Part shown: positions 55,222-64,000 of the stretch, in pieces
How positions within the stretch are numbered: position 1 is the first letter of the stretch
How the letters are laid out: each line of letters starts with the position of its first letter
Notes under the pieces: generated by a model
Told to the model about the DNA's origin: nothing
The model's database searches: none
What the model saw: only the letters and a program-made list of their open reading frames with translations
DNA from: an uncultured Clostridia bacterium
GTDB taxonomy: Bacteria; Bacillota; Clostridia; UBA1381
Assembly (NCBI GenBank): GCA_947624165.1
Contig: CANQJC010000004.1
Location: 1-64,000, forward strand
DNA length: 64,000 nt
Direction: 5' to 3'
Position numbers and translations under genes: made by a program

Positions 55222-56403
55222 TTACATTTTTTTGAGAATATCGCAATAATCGGCAAAGTTGGTCGTGAATATGTAATTCAAAATCAGCACATCGTCGGGC
55301 GAGTACGTATCCATGATATAGTCGAAGCCGCCCTTATATATACGCGGATCGACGAGGATAACTTTATTGTAGCTCTGTATGAGCCACGGCGCGAGGACGT
55401 TCGCATACGATTCTTTGATCACGGCGATCGTGCCGCCGTCGGGGTTTGCGTCGTTGACCATTTCCACGACCGCGTGATCGCTGCCGAAGAAAAACTGATA
55501 CGTGGCTTTGGTACGGTCGTACATCGTACCCTTATACGGAGAGGGAACGTTATTCTTGTCAAAGCTGTACATTGTGATTTTGAGCTTGTTTTCAGGGTCG
55601 GTGTCATACCATTGTATAGTGTCGGGCAAAACGCTGAAATCGGAGGAATCCGTACGATCGTACAGATAACCGAGCACATTCGGTATATCGTTCACTTCGA
55701 AAGCCGCTTTGTCGGCGGCTTTTGCGCCCGTTATCTTCATCATCTCGCGGTACGCGTAGTACGCTCCCAGCTGCGTCCAGTGGTGATCCGTATGAAAATA
55801 TACATATTCGTCCGCGTGCGGCTCGATCGCGCCGTATGCGTCGATCGTTTTTATTCGTCCGTCAAGCTTTTCGTATATTGAATTTATCGCGTCCTCCTGA
55901 TCGTCCTGAAGATTTTTGTATACGGGGTCTTTGAAGGCGAGCTGTGTCGGAACGACCATGCTGTAAATGTTTACGTCTTCGGGCAGAGTACGCGCAAAAT
56001 GATTTACTGCGTCCGCGTAATTTTTTTCCTGCTCGGTATTGCGCATAAACATTTCCATAACGGAACCGTCGGCGACGAGCAGATTTTGCTTCTGCGTCGT
56101 GCCTGTGCCGATGTCCTTTGTGGTAGATATTATTTTCCCCGTATCGGGAGTAAAGCCCTTGGCTCGTTCCGCGCGCTTGTTCGCTTCCAGGAAAACGGAA
56201 CGGAACGCCGCGCTGTCGCCCAGAAAGCTTTCAAACGATGAGGTAAATTCGCCGGAGAATACCGTGTCGGCGTTAAAATCGCTTATCTGCGACATCGTTC
56301 TGTTTTCACTCTCAAAGCTCGCTTTATCCGCAGGCATAAGAAGCACGAATATAAACGATGCGCACATGAGCGCGAAAACGCCGATTACAAGCTTGTTTTT
56401 CAT
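55222..56403 (-). CDS. DHHW protein (AlgX/AlgJ-like acetylation factor)
   Basis: 393 residues: N-terminal membrane anchor (about 5-23) and an extracytoplasmic SGNH-type domain with the DHHW motif at 206-209. DHHW proteins partner with MBOAT acyltransferases to O-acetylate exported polysaccharide. GGAGGTGA precedes the ATG at 56403; an in-frame GTG at 56412 overlaps that site. It follows the MBOAT gene by 14 nt. Confidence 0.92.
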   Translation of the reverse strand: MKNKLVIGVFALMCASFIFVLLMPADKASFESENRTMSQISDFNADTVFSGEFTSSFESFLGDSAAFRSVFLEANKRAERAKGFTPDTGKIISTTKDIGTGTTQKQNLLVADGSVMEMFMRNTEQEKNYADAVNHFARTLPEDVNIYSMVVPTQLAFKDPVYKNLQDDQEDAINSIYEKLDGRIKTIDAYGAIEPHADEYVYFHTDHHWTQLGAYYAYREMMKITGAKAADKAAFEVNDIPNVLGYLYDRTDSSDFSVLPDTIQWYDTDPENKLKITMYSFDKNNVPSPYKGTMYDRTKATYQFFFGSDHAVVEMVNDANPDGGTIAVIKESYANVLAPWLIQSYNKVILVDPRIYKGGFDYIMDTYSPDDVLILNYIFTTNFADYCDILKKM

Positions 56404-56417
56404 GCGTGTCACCTCCG

Positions 56418-57806
56418 TCAGAATCTGAAATAAAGGAACGGATTATATGTTTGTCCCATAAGCAGGACGAAGCATAAGCCCATCCCCGCCGCAACGAGCA
56501 GCGGCTCGGAAATCGCCGCGAATACCTCCGATTTTTTGCGGAGATAACCGTATACGATCGACGGTACGGGCGTTGACGCGGCCGCGCACAGAATTATGAG
56601 CCACACGTTTGTACAGAACGCCGAAACCGTTGTGAGATCGTAGAGCGGCGCGCCGAAACCGAACGCGCATTTGAAAAAATTCCAAAGCGCGCCCATATCC
56701 GTAAAGTAGAAAAGTCCCCAGCCGAGAACTATGAAAAACAGCGCGTATATATGGCAGAACGGCGGCGGTATTTTTTGAAGCCTGCCCTTAAACAATTTTT
56801 TTTCCGCAAGAAGCAGCAGCCCGTAAAAAAGTCCCCACAATATAAAATTCCAGCTCGCGCCGTGCCAAAGTCCCGTGAGCAGCCAGACGACAAGAATGTT
56901 GCGCGCGGCTCTGTATCGGTTGCCGCCGAGAGGTATGTATACATAGTCTCTGAAAAACGAGCCGAGCGATATGTGCCACCTGCGCCAGAATTCGGTGACA
57001 GACCGCGATATATACGGATAACGGAAGTTTTCTCCGAAGCCGAAACCCAGCATACGCCCCATGCCTATCGCCATGTCGCTGTAACCCGAGAAGTCAAAAT
57101 ATATCTGAAAGGAATACATTATGATCCCAAGCCATGAGGACGCGACCGTCAGTCTCGTGCCGTCAAGCAGCATCGACGCCGCCTGACCGGCGTTGTTCGC
57201 AAGGATAACTTTTTTGCAAAGCCCCGCGGTAAAGCGCAGCACGCCGCGCGAAAAGTCAGCCGCGGTAACGGTTCTTGAACCGAGCGAGCTCTCGATTTCA
57301 CTGTAACGCACGATCGGTCCGGCGACAAGCTGCGGGAACATGGACACATACGTCAGGAAATTTAAAAATGATTTCTGTACCCTCACGCGTCCTCGGTACA
57401 TATCAATGGTATAAGAAAGGGTCTGAAAAGTGTAAAACGATATACCGATAGGCAGCGTGACCTTCGGAGCAGGTATCTGTACGCGCAGGAGCGCGCTCAG
57501 GTTTTCCGTTATAAAGCCCGAATATTTGAAAACGCATAAAAGTCCCAGGTTTATGACAAGCGACGCGATAAGCGCGGCTTTTGCCGCTCCGCGCGCGTAG
57601 AAACGATCTATAACGCGTCCGTTTACGTAATCCACAAACGCGCTGAAAATGAGCAGGATAACCCATATCGGCTCACCCCAGGCGTAGAAAAACAGAGAGG
57701 CGACCGCAAGCACGATATTTTTGTACGTAACGTTTTTCGACAGGTTGTAAAGCACAAGCACGGACGGTAAAAATATGCAAAGAAAAACAAAGCTTGAAAA
57801 TACCAA
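56418..57806 (-). CDS. MBOAT family O-acyltransferase (AlgI-like)
   Basis: 462 residues with about eleven membrane spans. The catalytic His is H315 in TGLWHGASWNF; a second conserved His is H278 in RRWHISLGSFFRDYVYIPLGG. It moves acyl groups across the membrane for the DHHW partner. The only start that fits GGAGGGG (57812-57818) is TTG at 57806. The acceptor polymer is unknown. Confidence 0.93.
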   Translation of the reverse strand: MVFSSFVFLCIFLPSVLVLYNLSKNVTYKNIVLAVASLFFYAWGEPIWVILLIFSAFVDYVNGRVIDRFYARGAAKAALIASLVINLGLLCVFKYSGFITENLSALLRVQIPAPKVTLPIGISFYTFQTLSYTIDMYRGRVRVQKSFLNFLTYVSMFPQLVAGPIVRYSEIESSLGSRTVTAADFSRGVLRFTAGLCKKVILANNAGQAASMLLDGTRLTVASSWLGIIMYSFQIYFDFSGYSDMAIGMGRMLGFGFGENFRYPYISRSVTEFWRRWHISLGSFFRDYVYIPLGGNRYRAARNILVVWLLTGLWHGASWNFILWGLFYGLLLLAEKKLFKGRLQKIPPPFCHIYALFFIVLGWGLFYFTDMGALWNFFKCAFGFGAPLYDLTTVSAFCTNVWLIILCAAASTPVPSIVYGYLRKKSEVFAAISEPLLVAAGMGLCFVLLMGQTYNPFLYFRF

Positions 57807-57878
57807 AAATATCCCCTCCGTTATGATTCAATCGTAGATTACCATTGTATCATAAAAGAGGGGATATGTCAAAACAGA

Positions 57879-58985
57879 TTATTTAAATATTTCCGAAATT
57901 TTGCTCATGTGCGAGCTTATTTCGATACTCTGCGGACAAACGCTTTCACATTTTCTGCATTTTCTGCATTTATCCGCGCCCGTTTCAAGCTCGGAATATA
58001 TTTTTCTCGCTCTGTCCATGCCGAGCGACGCCGTCGCGTTGTACGCTTCGAAGGTTTTCGGTATGTCCAGTCCGAACGGACACGGCATACAGTACGCGCA
58101 TTTCGTACACGGTACGAGAGCCATTTTGTCGAATACCTCCTTCGTTTTAAGGAGCATATCGAGGTCGTCGTCCGTAAGCATACCGACGCGCGCCTTGTCG
58201 GCGTAGCCGATATTGTCCCTGACCTGCTGCATCGTATTCATGCCGCTCAGTATAAGAGAGACCTCTTCTTTGTTCCATAAGAAGTCCATAGCCCATTCCA
58301 CGGGAGTTTTTGCGTCGGAAAGCGTCTTTGCGACCTGCGGCGACGGATTCGCGAGCTTGCCGCCCAGGAGCGGCTCCATGATTATAACGTCCACGCCTTT
58401 TTTATGCGCGTATTCAAGCCCTTCCGTACCCGCCTGATAATTAAGATTTATGTAATTAAACTGTACCTGACAGAACTCCCACAAATCGCTTGCGTCGAGT
58501 ATGCGTTTAAACGTTTCGCAGTCGTCGTGGAAGGAAAAGCCTATGTGCTTTATTTTCCCTTTGGCTTTTGCTTCGGCAAGCTTATCGAGTATACCGTATT
58601 TCATAACTATATTGTCGAAACGGTTCTTGTCGAGCGCGTGCATAAGATAGAAGTCTATATAGTCTGTACGCAGTCGTTTTAACTGCTCGTCAAGCATTCT
58701 GTCAAAATCCCCGCTGCTTTTAACATGCCAGGTCGGACACTTTGTTGCGAATTTAATTTTATCGCGGTACGGTGCGAGTGCTTCGCCGATAAAGCCCTCG
58801 CTTTTTTCATCGTGATAAACATACGCGCTGTCAAAATAGTTTATTCCGTTTTCTGCGGCGAAACGAAGCATTTCGGTCGATTTTTCGCGATCTATATCGC
58901 CTGCCTTACCCGTGGTAGTGGGGAAACGCATACACCCGAATCCGAGCACCGATACTTTTTCGCCCGCAAGCGTTCTGTACTGCAT
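57879..58985 (-). CDS. Aldo/keto reductase with C-terminal 4Fe-4S ferredoxin region
   Basis: 368 residues. AKR barrel with catalytic D52, Y57, K82 and H116. The C-terminus carries CTKCAYCMPCPFG and CRKCRKCESVCPQ, two cysteine groups for iron-sulfur clusters. This fusion is common in anaerobes and points to ferredoxin-linked reduction; substrate unknown. AAAGGAA precedes the ATG at 58985. It is 88 nt after the V-ATPase subunit D gene on the same strand. Confidence 0.92.
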   Translation of the reverse strand: MQYRTLAGEKVSVLGFGCMRFPTTTGKAGDIDREKSTEMLRFAAENGINYFDSAYVYHDEKSEGFIGEALAPYRDKIKFATKCPTWHVKSSGDFDRMLDEQLKRLRTDYIDFYLMHALDKNRFDNIVMKYGILDKLAEAKAKGKIKHIGFSFHDDCETFKRILDASDLWEFCQVQFNYINLNYQAGTEGLEYAHKKGVDVIIMEPLLGGKLANPSPQVAKTLSDAKTPVEWAMDFLWNKEEVSLILSGMNTMQQVRDNIGYADKARVGMLTDDDLDMLLKTKEVFDKMALVPCTKCAYCMPCPFGLDIPKTFEAYNATASLGMDRARKIYSELETGADKCRKCRKCESVCPQSIEISSHMSKISEIFK

Positions 58986-59073
58986 ATTATCATTCCTTTC
59001 TTTTTTGTATAAGAAACTTGCCTGTGCGTTTGTTGATTCGAATTTTGTCCGCGCACACTTATACGCGCGGACA

Positions 59074-59736
59074 TTATGTTTCGGCATGTTTCGCGTCGTA
59101 ATTTTTCTTTATGACCATATCCTTGACCTTTAAAAGTCTTATTTGAGTGCTTCGTTCGTTTTCGTCGAGCTTCATGCTGATATAGTGGATTTTTTCCATG
59201 TAATCCGGGATCATAACGTGCTCGAGCGCGTTCACGCGTCTGCGCGTTTTTTCAATTTCCGCCGCCATCAGCGCGCATGATTTTTCCGTCTCCGCAAGAC
59301 GGAGCATATCGGGGAATACGTCCGACAGCGACCGCACGGCAGCGTCCAGATCCGGCGATGTGGAAACATAACCGTAGGAAAAAATATCGCTTTGATCCGG
59401 CGTGCGCGTCTTATAGTCAAACACGGGAATATTCACGCTCATGACGTTTTTGCTGCCCGCCTCGACTGATACGGATTGTTTGGACGCGAGCAGAGCCGTT
59501 TTCACCGCTTCGCTGCCCGAAACGGCTTCGGCAAGAGCGAAGTTACGATTCGCGTTCGCGATCCCTTCCTCGACCTTTTGTCTAAGCTCTTTGTTTTCCT
59601 TGACGAGCTCCAAAAATCTGCGCATCAGCTCGTCGCGCTTATCCTTCAGCAGCTTATGTCCGCGTCTTGCGGTCACGAGCTTCTTTTTCAGACGCGTAAG
59701 CTCCATACGGGTAGGATTTACGTGTGTTGACGGCAT
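59074..59736 (-). CDS. ntpD: V-type ATP synthase subunit D
   Basis: 220 residues, long antiparallel coiled coil forming the central rotor shaft. The N-terminal VNPTRMELTRLKKKL and C-terminal RRVNALEHVMIPDY motifs are those of subunit D. AAGGAGGGGG precedes the ATG. Last gene of the visible V-ATPase set. Confidence 0.95.
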   Translation of the reverse strand: MPSTHVNPTRMELTRLKKKLVTARRGHKLLKDKRDELMRRFLELVKENKELRQKVEEGIANANRNFALAEAVSGSEAVKTALLASKQSVSVEAGSKNVMSVNIPVFDYKTRTPDQSDIFSYGYVSTSPDLDAAVRSLSDVFPDMLRLAETEKSCALMAAEIEKTRRRVNALEHVMIPDYMEKIHYISMKLDENERSTQIRLLKVKDMVIKKNYDAKHAET

Positions 59737-59748
59737 GACGCCCCCTCC

Positions 59749-61119
59749 TTACTCCTCATAATATTTGTCCAGATATTCGTCCTTGATACGCTTCAATTCC
59801 GCTCTCGGCAGTATTCTCAAAAGCTTCCAGCCTATTTCGAGCGTTTCCTCTATGCTGCGGTTCGTGTTATAGCCCTGTGAAACGTATTCTTTTTCAAACT
59901 CGTCGGCGAATTTCGCGTATTTTTTATCTGTTTCCGTAAGAGCCGCTTCGCCCAGGATAACCATTAACTCCTTTGCGTCTTTGCCGCGCGCGTAAGCGGA
60001 AAAGAGCTGGTTCATCGTGTCGGCATGGTCGGCGCGTGTTTTGCCCTCACCAATGCCCTTGTCCTTAAGACGCGAAAGCGACGGCAAAACGTCTATTGGC
60101 GGCGAGATGTTCTTTCTGTATAACTCACGCGAAAGGATTATCTGTCCTTCGGTGATGTATCCCGTCAAGTCGGGGATCGGATGCGTTTTGTCGTCCTCCG
60201 GCATTGTGAGGATAGGTATCATCGTTATAGAGCCTGATTTGCCGCGCTGTCTGCCCGCTCTTTCGTAAAGCGTCGCAAGGTCGGTATACATGTAACCCGG
60301 ATAGCCGCGGCGTGACGGAACTTCCTTGCGAGCCGCCGACACCTCTCTGAGCGCGTCGGCATAGTTTGTGATATCCGTCATGATTACAAGCACGTGCATA
60401 TTCTGCTCGAACGCCAGATATTCCGCTGCCGTCAAAGCCATACGCGGCGTCGCTATACGCTCCACGGCGGGGTCGTTCGCAAGATTTATGAAAAGAACGG
60501 TTCTGTCTATCGCGCCGGTTTCGCGGAACGACTGAATAAAGTAATCCGCTTCCTCATACGTGATTCCGAGCGCGGCGAACACAACGGCGAACGCTTCGTC
60601 GGTACCGCGCACCCTTGCCTGACGCGCGATCTGTGCCGCAAGCTGCGCGTGCGGAAGCCCCGAAGCCGAGAAAATCGGCAGCTTCTGTCCTCTTACGAGC
60701 GTGTTCAGACCGTCTATCGCGCTTACTCCCGTTTGGATAAATTCCTGCGGATAGTTTCGCGCCGCCGGATTCATCGGCAAGCCGTTTATATCCATTCTCT
60801 TTTCGGGCAGGATCTCGGGTCCGTTGTCTATGGGACGACCGAGACCGTCAAAGACACGCGAAAGCATATCGGCGGATACGCCAAGCTCCATAACGCGTCC
60901 CGAAAAACGTACCTTCGAGGTTTCGGGGTTGATACCCGTCGCGCTGTCGAACAACTGAACGAGCGCGTTCGAGCCGTCGACCTCAAGCACTTTGCAGCGG
61001 CGTTTTTCGCCGTTTTCCAATTCAATTTCACCAAGCTCATTATAGGTGACGCCGTCCACATCGCGCACAAGCATCAGAGGACCTGCCACCTCTTCTATCG
61101 TTTTATATTCTCTGGGCAT
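59749..61119 (-). CDS. ntpB: V-type ATP synthase subunit B
   Basis: 456 residues, the non-catalytic nucleotide-binding subunit; begins [18 protein letters not shown] and contains [17 protein letters not shown] instead of a P-loop, plus the SLSRL motif. Its ATG overlaps the subunit A stop by one base. Confidence 0.97.
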   Translation of the reverse strand: MPREYKTIEEVAGPLMLVRDVDGVTYNELGEIELENGEKRRCKVLEVDGSNALVQLFDSATGINPETSKVRFSGRVMELGVSADMLSRVFDGLGRPIDNGPEILPEKRMDINGLPMNPAARNYPQEFIQTGVSAIDGLNTLVRGQKLPIFSASGLPHAQLAAQIARQARVRGTDEAFAVVFAALGITYEEADYFIQSFRETGAIDRTVLFINLANDPAVERIATPRMALTAAEYLAFEQNMHVLVIMTDITNYADALREVSAARKEVPSRRGYPGYMYTDLATLYERAGRQRGKSGSITMIPILTMPEDDKTHPIPDLTGYITEGQIILSRELYRKNISPPIDVLPSLSRLKDKGIGEGKTRADHADTMNQLFSAYARGKDAKELMVILGEAALTETDKKYAKFADEFEKEYVSQGYNTNRSIEETLEIGWKLLRILPRAELKRIKDEYLDKYYEE

Positions 61120-62879
61120 TATTCATCACTCCCCGCAATTATTTCATCAGCCTGACGCTTAAGCTCCGCGCTGATACGCTCGAAGCCCGATTCGATATCT
61201 TCGGTCGGCAGGTACTTGAAACGTCCTACCTCCTCGCGCGCCGCCATTGACGACAGTGCTTCGACGTTCGCGCCCTTCTCGATTGCCGCCGAGCATACGT
61301 CATAGTATGTCAGGATCAGCTTCATCATAAGATACTGCTTTCTCGGCGACGTGTAGGTGTCGATTTCATGGAACGCGTTCTGATGCAGATAATCCTCGCG
61401 GATAGACCGCGCCGCTTCAAGCTTCATTCTGTCGGCGGGCGACAGCGCGTCCATACCTACCATTTTCACGATTTCATCAAGCTCCGCTTCCTCCTGCAAA
61501 AGCAGCATCAGACGCGCGCGAAGCTCCATCCAGTCGGGAGCGACGTTCTTCACGAACCAGCCCTCGACGGTATCCGTATATAACGAGTATGAATTGAGCC
61601 AGTTTATGGCGGGGAAGTGACGCTTGTACGCAAGCTCCGAATCAAGACCCCAGAATACCTTTACAATTCTTAACGTCGCCTGTGAGACGGGTTCCGAAAT
61701 ATCTCCGCCCGGCGGCGACACCGCGCCTATAACGGAAAGCGCGCCCTCCTCGCCGTTAAGGCTTGTTACGCGTCCGGCGCGCTCATAGAATTGAGCAAGA
61801 CGCGAACCGAGATACGCGGGATATCCTTCCTCACCCGGCATTTCCTCAAGTCGTCCCGACATTTCTCTCAGGGCTTCAGCCCAGCGCGAAGTTGAATCCG
61901 CCATAAGCGCGACGGAATACCCCATGTCTCGGAAATACTCCGCGATAGTGATGCCGGTATAAATCGAAGCTTCACGCGCCGCGACCGGCATATCGGACGT
62001 GTTCGCGATAAGCACCGTTCTTTCCATAAGCGATTTACCCGTTTTCGGGTCGACAAGCTCAGGGAACTCGTTTAAAACGTCGGTCATTTCGTTGCCGCGC
62101 TCGCCGCAGCCGATGTATACGACTATGTCCGCTTCCGCCCACTTTGCAAGCTGATGCTGAACGACCGTTTTTCCGCTTCCGAACGGCCCGGGTACGGATG
62201 CGACGCCGCCCTTCGCGATGGGAAAGAGCGTGTCTATAACGCGCTGACCCGTTACGAGCGGCATATTCGGCGAGAGCTTGCTCTTGTACGGTCTGCCCGT
62301 ACGCACTGGCCACTTCTGCATCAGTGTAAGCTCATGCTTTACGCCGTCCGCGTCGAGTACGCAGACGATCTCGTCAACCTTGAAGCCGCCGCTTTTTATT
62401 TCCTCGACAGTGCCGGAAACGTTCGGCGGTACGAGTATTTTCTGCGTCACGATCTCCGTTTCCTCGACGGTGCCTATAACGCTGCCGCCCGAGACCTTAT
62501 CGCCTTTTTTTACTGTCGGCTTAAATTCCCATACTTTGTCGCGTTTTAATGACGCGACCTCGATCCCGCGCGCCAAATTATTGCCCGAGATCTTCATTAT
62601 ATCGTCCAAGGGACGCTGTATGCCGTCAAAAATACTGCCGATAAGACCGGGACCAAGCTCGACCGACAAAGGCATACCCGTGGAAACGACCTCCTCGCCC
62701 GGACCCAAGCCCGATGTTTCCTCGTACACCTGAACCGACGCAAGGTCTCCGTGTATTTCAATTATTTCTCCTATAAGCCTTTCCTTTGAAACGCGGACCA
62801 CGTCGAACATATTCGCGTCCTTCATGCCCTCCGCGATGACAAGCGGTCCGGCTACTTTTTTTATAATCCCGTTGCTCAT
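61119..62879 (-). CDS. ntpA: V-type ATP synthase subunit A (catalytic)
   Basis: 586 residues. P-loop GPFGSGKT at 231-238, catalytic Glu in GERGNE, and the bulge domain (about 115-195) that distinguishes V/A-type from F-type. Together with B it forms the hexamer. AAGGAG precedes the ATG. Ion specificity (Na or H) cannot be told without subunit K. Confidence 0.98.
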   Translation of the reverse strand: MSNGIIKKVAGPLVIAEGMKDANMFDVVRVSKERLIGEIIEIHGDLASVQVYEETSGLGPGEEVVSTGMPLSVELGPGLIGSIFDGIQRPLDDIMKISGNNLARGIEVASLKRDKVWEFKPTVKKGDKVSGGSVIGTVEETEIVTQKILVPPNVSGTVEEIKSGGFKVDEIVCVLDADGVKHELTLMQKWPVRTGRPYKSKLSPNMPLVTGQRVIDTLFPIAKGGVASVPGPFGSGKTVVQHQLAKWAEADIVVYIGCGERGNEMTDVLNEFPELVDPKTGKSLMERTVLIANTSDMPVAAREASIYTGITIAEYFRDMGYSVALMADSTSRWAEALREMSGRLEEMPGEEGYPAYLGSRLAQFYERAGRVTSLNGEEGALSVIGAVSPPGGDISEPVSQATLRIVKVFWGLDSELAYKRHFPAINWLNSYSLYTDTVEGWFVKNVAPDWMELRARLMLLLQEEAELDEIVKMVGMDALSPADRMKLEAARSIREDYLHQNAFHEIDTYTSPRKQYLMMKLILTYYDVCSAAIEKGANVEALSSMAAREEVGRFKYLPTEDIESGFERISAELKRQADEIIAGSDE

Positions 62880-62942
62880 AGCCTACTCCTTCTATATATT
62901 TCACAAAAGATTTTTCGAAAATACCTGTCGGAACGCGTTACG

Positions 62943-63251
62943 CTATACGATATCGCTTCCGACCGCCTTGATGACCGACTCGTTGACGGCGTTTCTGCCC
63001 ATTCCGGTGTTTCCGTACACTCCCGGGATAGGGATCACAGCCGGCAGCGGCAGCGCACTGATACGCTCCAACTCGTCTCGTACCTGTTCCGCAAGCTGCT
63101 CGGTTATATAAATAACGGCATAGCTTTCGTTTTCCAGCCGCCTGAGCAACACCTTTGCTTCGTCGGCGTCCGTAACAAAGAATGTGTCAAGCCCAAGAGC
63201 CGCAAAGCCGTATACCGAAGTCCTGTCGCCGATTGCCGCAATTTTATACAT
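62943..63251 (-). CDS. ntpF: V-type ATP synthase subunit F
   Basis: 102 residues, small Rossmann-like subunit on the central stalk; start MYKIAAIGDRTSVYGFAALGL is typical. It overlaps subunit C by 8 nt. Confidence 0.95.
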   Translation of the reverse strand: MYKIAAIGDRTSVYGFAALGLDTFFVTDADEAKVLLRRLENESYAVIYITEQLAEQVRDELERISALPLPAVIPIPGVYGNTGMGRNAVNESVIKAVGSDIV

Positions 63252-64000
63252 ATATTTCCGGCACCCTCTCTCTGATTATATCTTTGTCAAGATGGTTGAG
63301 CTTTCCCGAAAGGATAAGCCGAACCGTGTTGATTTCAGCCGATTTTAAATAATAGTACGCGATTATCGGCGCGCATGAAAGAGTTTCAAACTGCGCTTCC
63401 TTCGCCAATTTTATCATTTCGTCCGCGCACCACTTTTCAAACGCCGCCGCGCCGGAACGCATCGCCGCCGCGCCGCTGTCATATGAAGTGGATCCAACAT
63501 ATCTGTACAGCGAATCCATACCGCCGGAGGCGGCTTTTGCGAGCGCGTCCGCAGACAGAGAACCGCCGTCGTACAAAGCGTTTTCGATAAACGAAAGACT
63601 GCGCTGTGAAAGCGCGCAGCGATACGCCGCTCCGAGATTCGCCGTGTCGGCGTGAAGCCGCGCGCAGCGAACCATAAAATCTTCGCCGCTTTCTTTCGCC
63701 GCGTCCTCTTCGGCGCGGAGCATCGCGCGGTCGATATAAATATCGCAGAGCTGACCGTCCTGCGTCCGAAGCAGGATAGACGTGGCTTCGGAGCAAACAG
63801 CCGCAAGGCTCGGTTCAAGCTCGCCGTATTCGCGCTGCTTTACGCTTTCGTAAATTGTTTCCGCGTCGGCAGTCCCGCCACCGAGCAGCAAGTCGGACGC
63901 GTCTGTGTCGGAAAAAACAGCCTTGACCGAAGCCTTGATATTGTGATAATCTATCGGGATACGAAGCGTTTTGAGAACGTCCGCGCCGGCAAGCTCCTCC
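63244..64000 (-). CDS. ntpC: V-type ATP synthase subunit C (partial)
   Basis: The frame is open from the window edge to the stop at 63244 (251 codons plus stop seen; the N-terminus lies outside). RIPIDYHNIKASVKA near the start and the helical body match the V-ATPase C/AC39 subunit, the socket joining rotor ring to shaft. Gene order C-F-A-B-D agrees with the ntp operon of Clostridia. Confidence 0.93.
   Translation of the reverse strand, partial: EELAGADVLKTLRIPIDYHNIKASVKAVFSDTDASDLLLGGGTADAETIYESVKQREYGELEPSLAAVCSEATSILLRTQDGQLCDIYIDRAMLRAEEDAAKESGEDFMVRCARLHADTANLGAAYRCALSQRSLSFIENALYDGGSLSADALAKAASGGMDSLYRYVGSTSYDSGAAAMRSGAAAFEKWCADEMIKLAKEAQFETLSCAPIIAYYYLKSAEINTVRLILSGKLNHLDKDIIRERVPEIYV

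Overview
The window looks like a chromosomal segment of an uncultured-type, low-to-mid GC Firmicute of the class Clostridia. Evidence: the S10/spc/alpha ribosomal gene order continuing through secY-adk-map-KOW-infA-rpmJ-rpsM-rpsK-rpsD-rpoA-rplQ is the Firmicute one; spoIVA marks an endospore former; strong AGGAGG ribosome sites and TTGACA-17-TATAAT promoters are everywhere; a V-type ATPase operon is present; S14 and L36 are the zinc forms. No phage, IS or CRISPR array is intact. The genus cannot be named from this sequence.

Layout. 1-7.2 kb: a REC-HD-GYP response regulator, a GH2 beta-glycosidase followed directly by an SLH-anchored GH5 glucanase, a cytidylate-kinase-like protein and two small membrane proteins. 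7.3-23.8 kb: one long ribosomal protein/secretion/RNA polymerase block, with a 370-nt structured leader in front of rpsJ and a long imperfect inverted repeat between rpsH and rplF. 23.9-28.6 kb: nitroreductase, NADP isocitrate dehydrogenase, and a sensor with two solute-binding-type domains plus degenerate GGDEF and EAL domains. 28.7-35.3 kb: spoIVA with a lipoprotein, htrA, and polA; a run of short hairpins with C-rich gaps lies downstream of htrA. 35.3-35.8 kb: a cluster of dispersed-type repeats. 35.8-38.6 kb: zinc/manganese ABC transporter with its own Fur-family regulator. 38.6-41.8 kb: FGGY kinase and ribulose-5-phosphate epimerase (arabinose use) with a zinc-ribbon membrane protein. 41.9-45.3 kb: AAA+ ATPase (DUF815), a secreted protein and a 3D-domain protein. 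45.4-52.5 kb: GH13 amylase, acyltransferase 3, YebC, ABC exporter and MATE pump. 52.5-53.0 kb: tRNA-Ser(CGA) beside a decayed tyrosine integrase C-terminus. 53.0-59.0 kb: secreted transglutaminase, DHHW/MBOAT acetylation pair and a ferredoxin-type aldo/keto reductase. 59.1-64 kb: V-ATPase subunits D, B, A, F and partial C.

Together the accessory genes describe a plant-polysaccharide-using, c-di-GMP-responsive anaerobe: surface GH5 and GH2 cleave glycans, GH13 handles alpha-glucans, and the kinase/epimerase pair feeds arabinose carbon to the pentose phosphate pathway. I found no complete unknown multi-gene system. The most interesting material is non-coding: the C-rich hairpin array after htrA, the frameshifted integrase relic at tRNA-Ser, the rpsJ leader and the rpsH-rplF inverted repeat.
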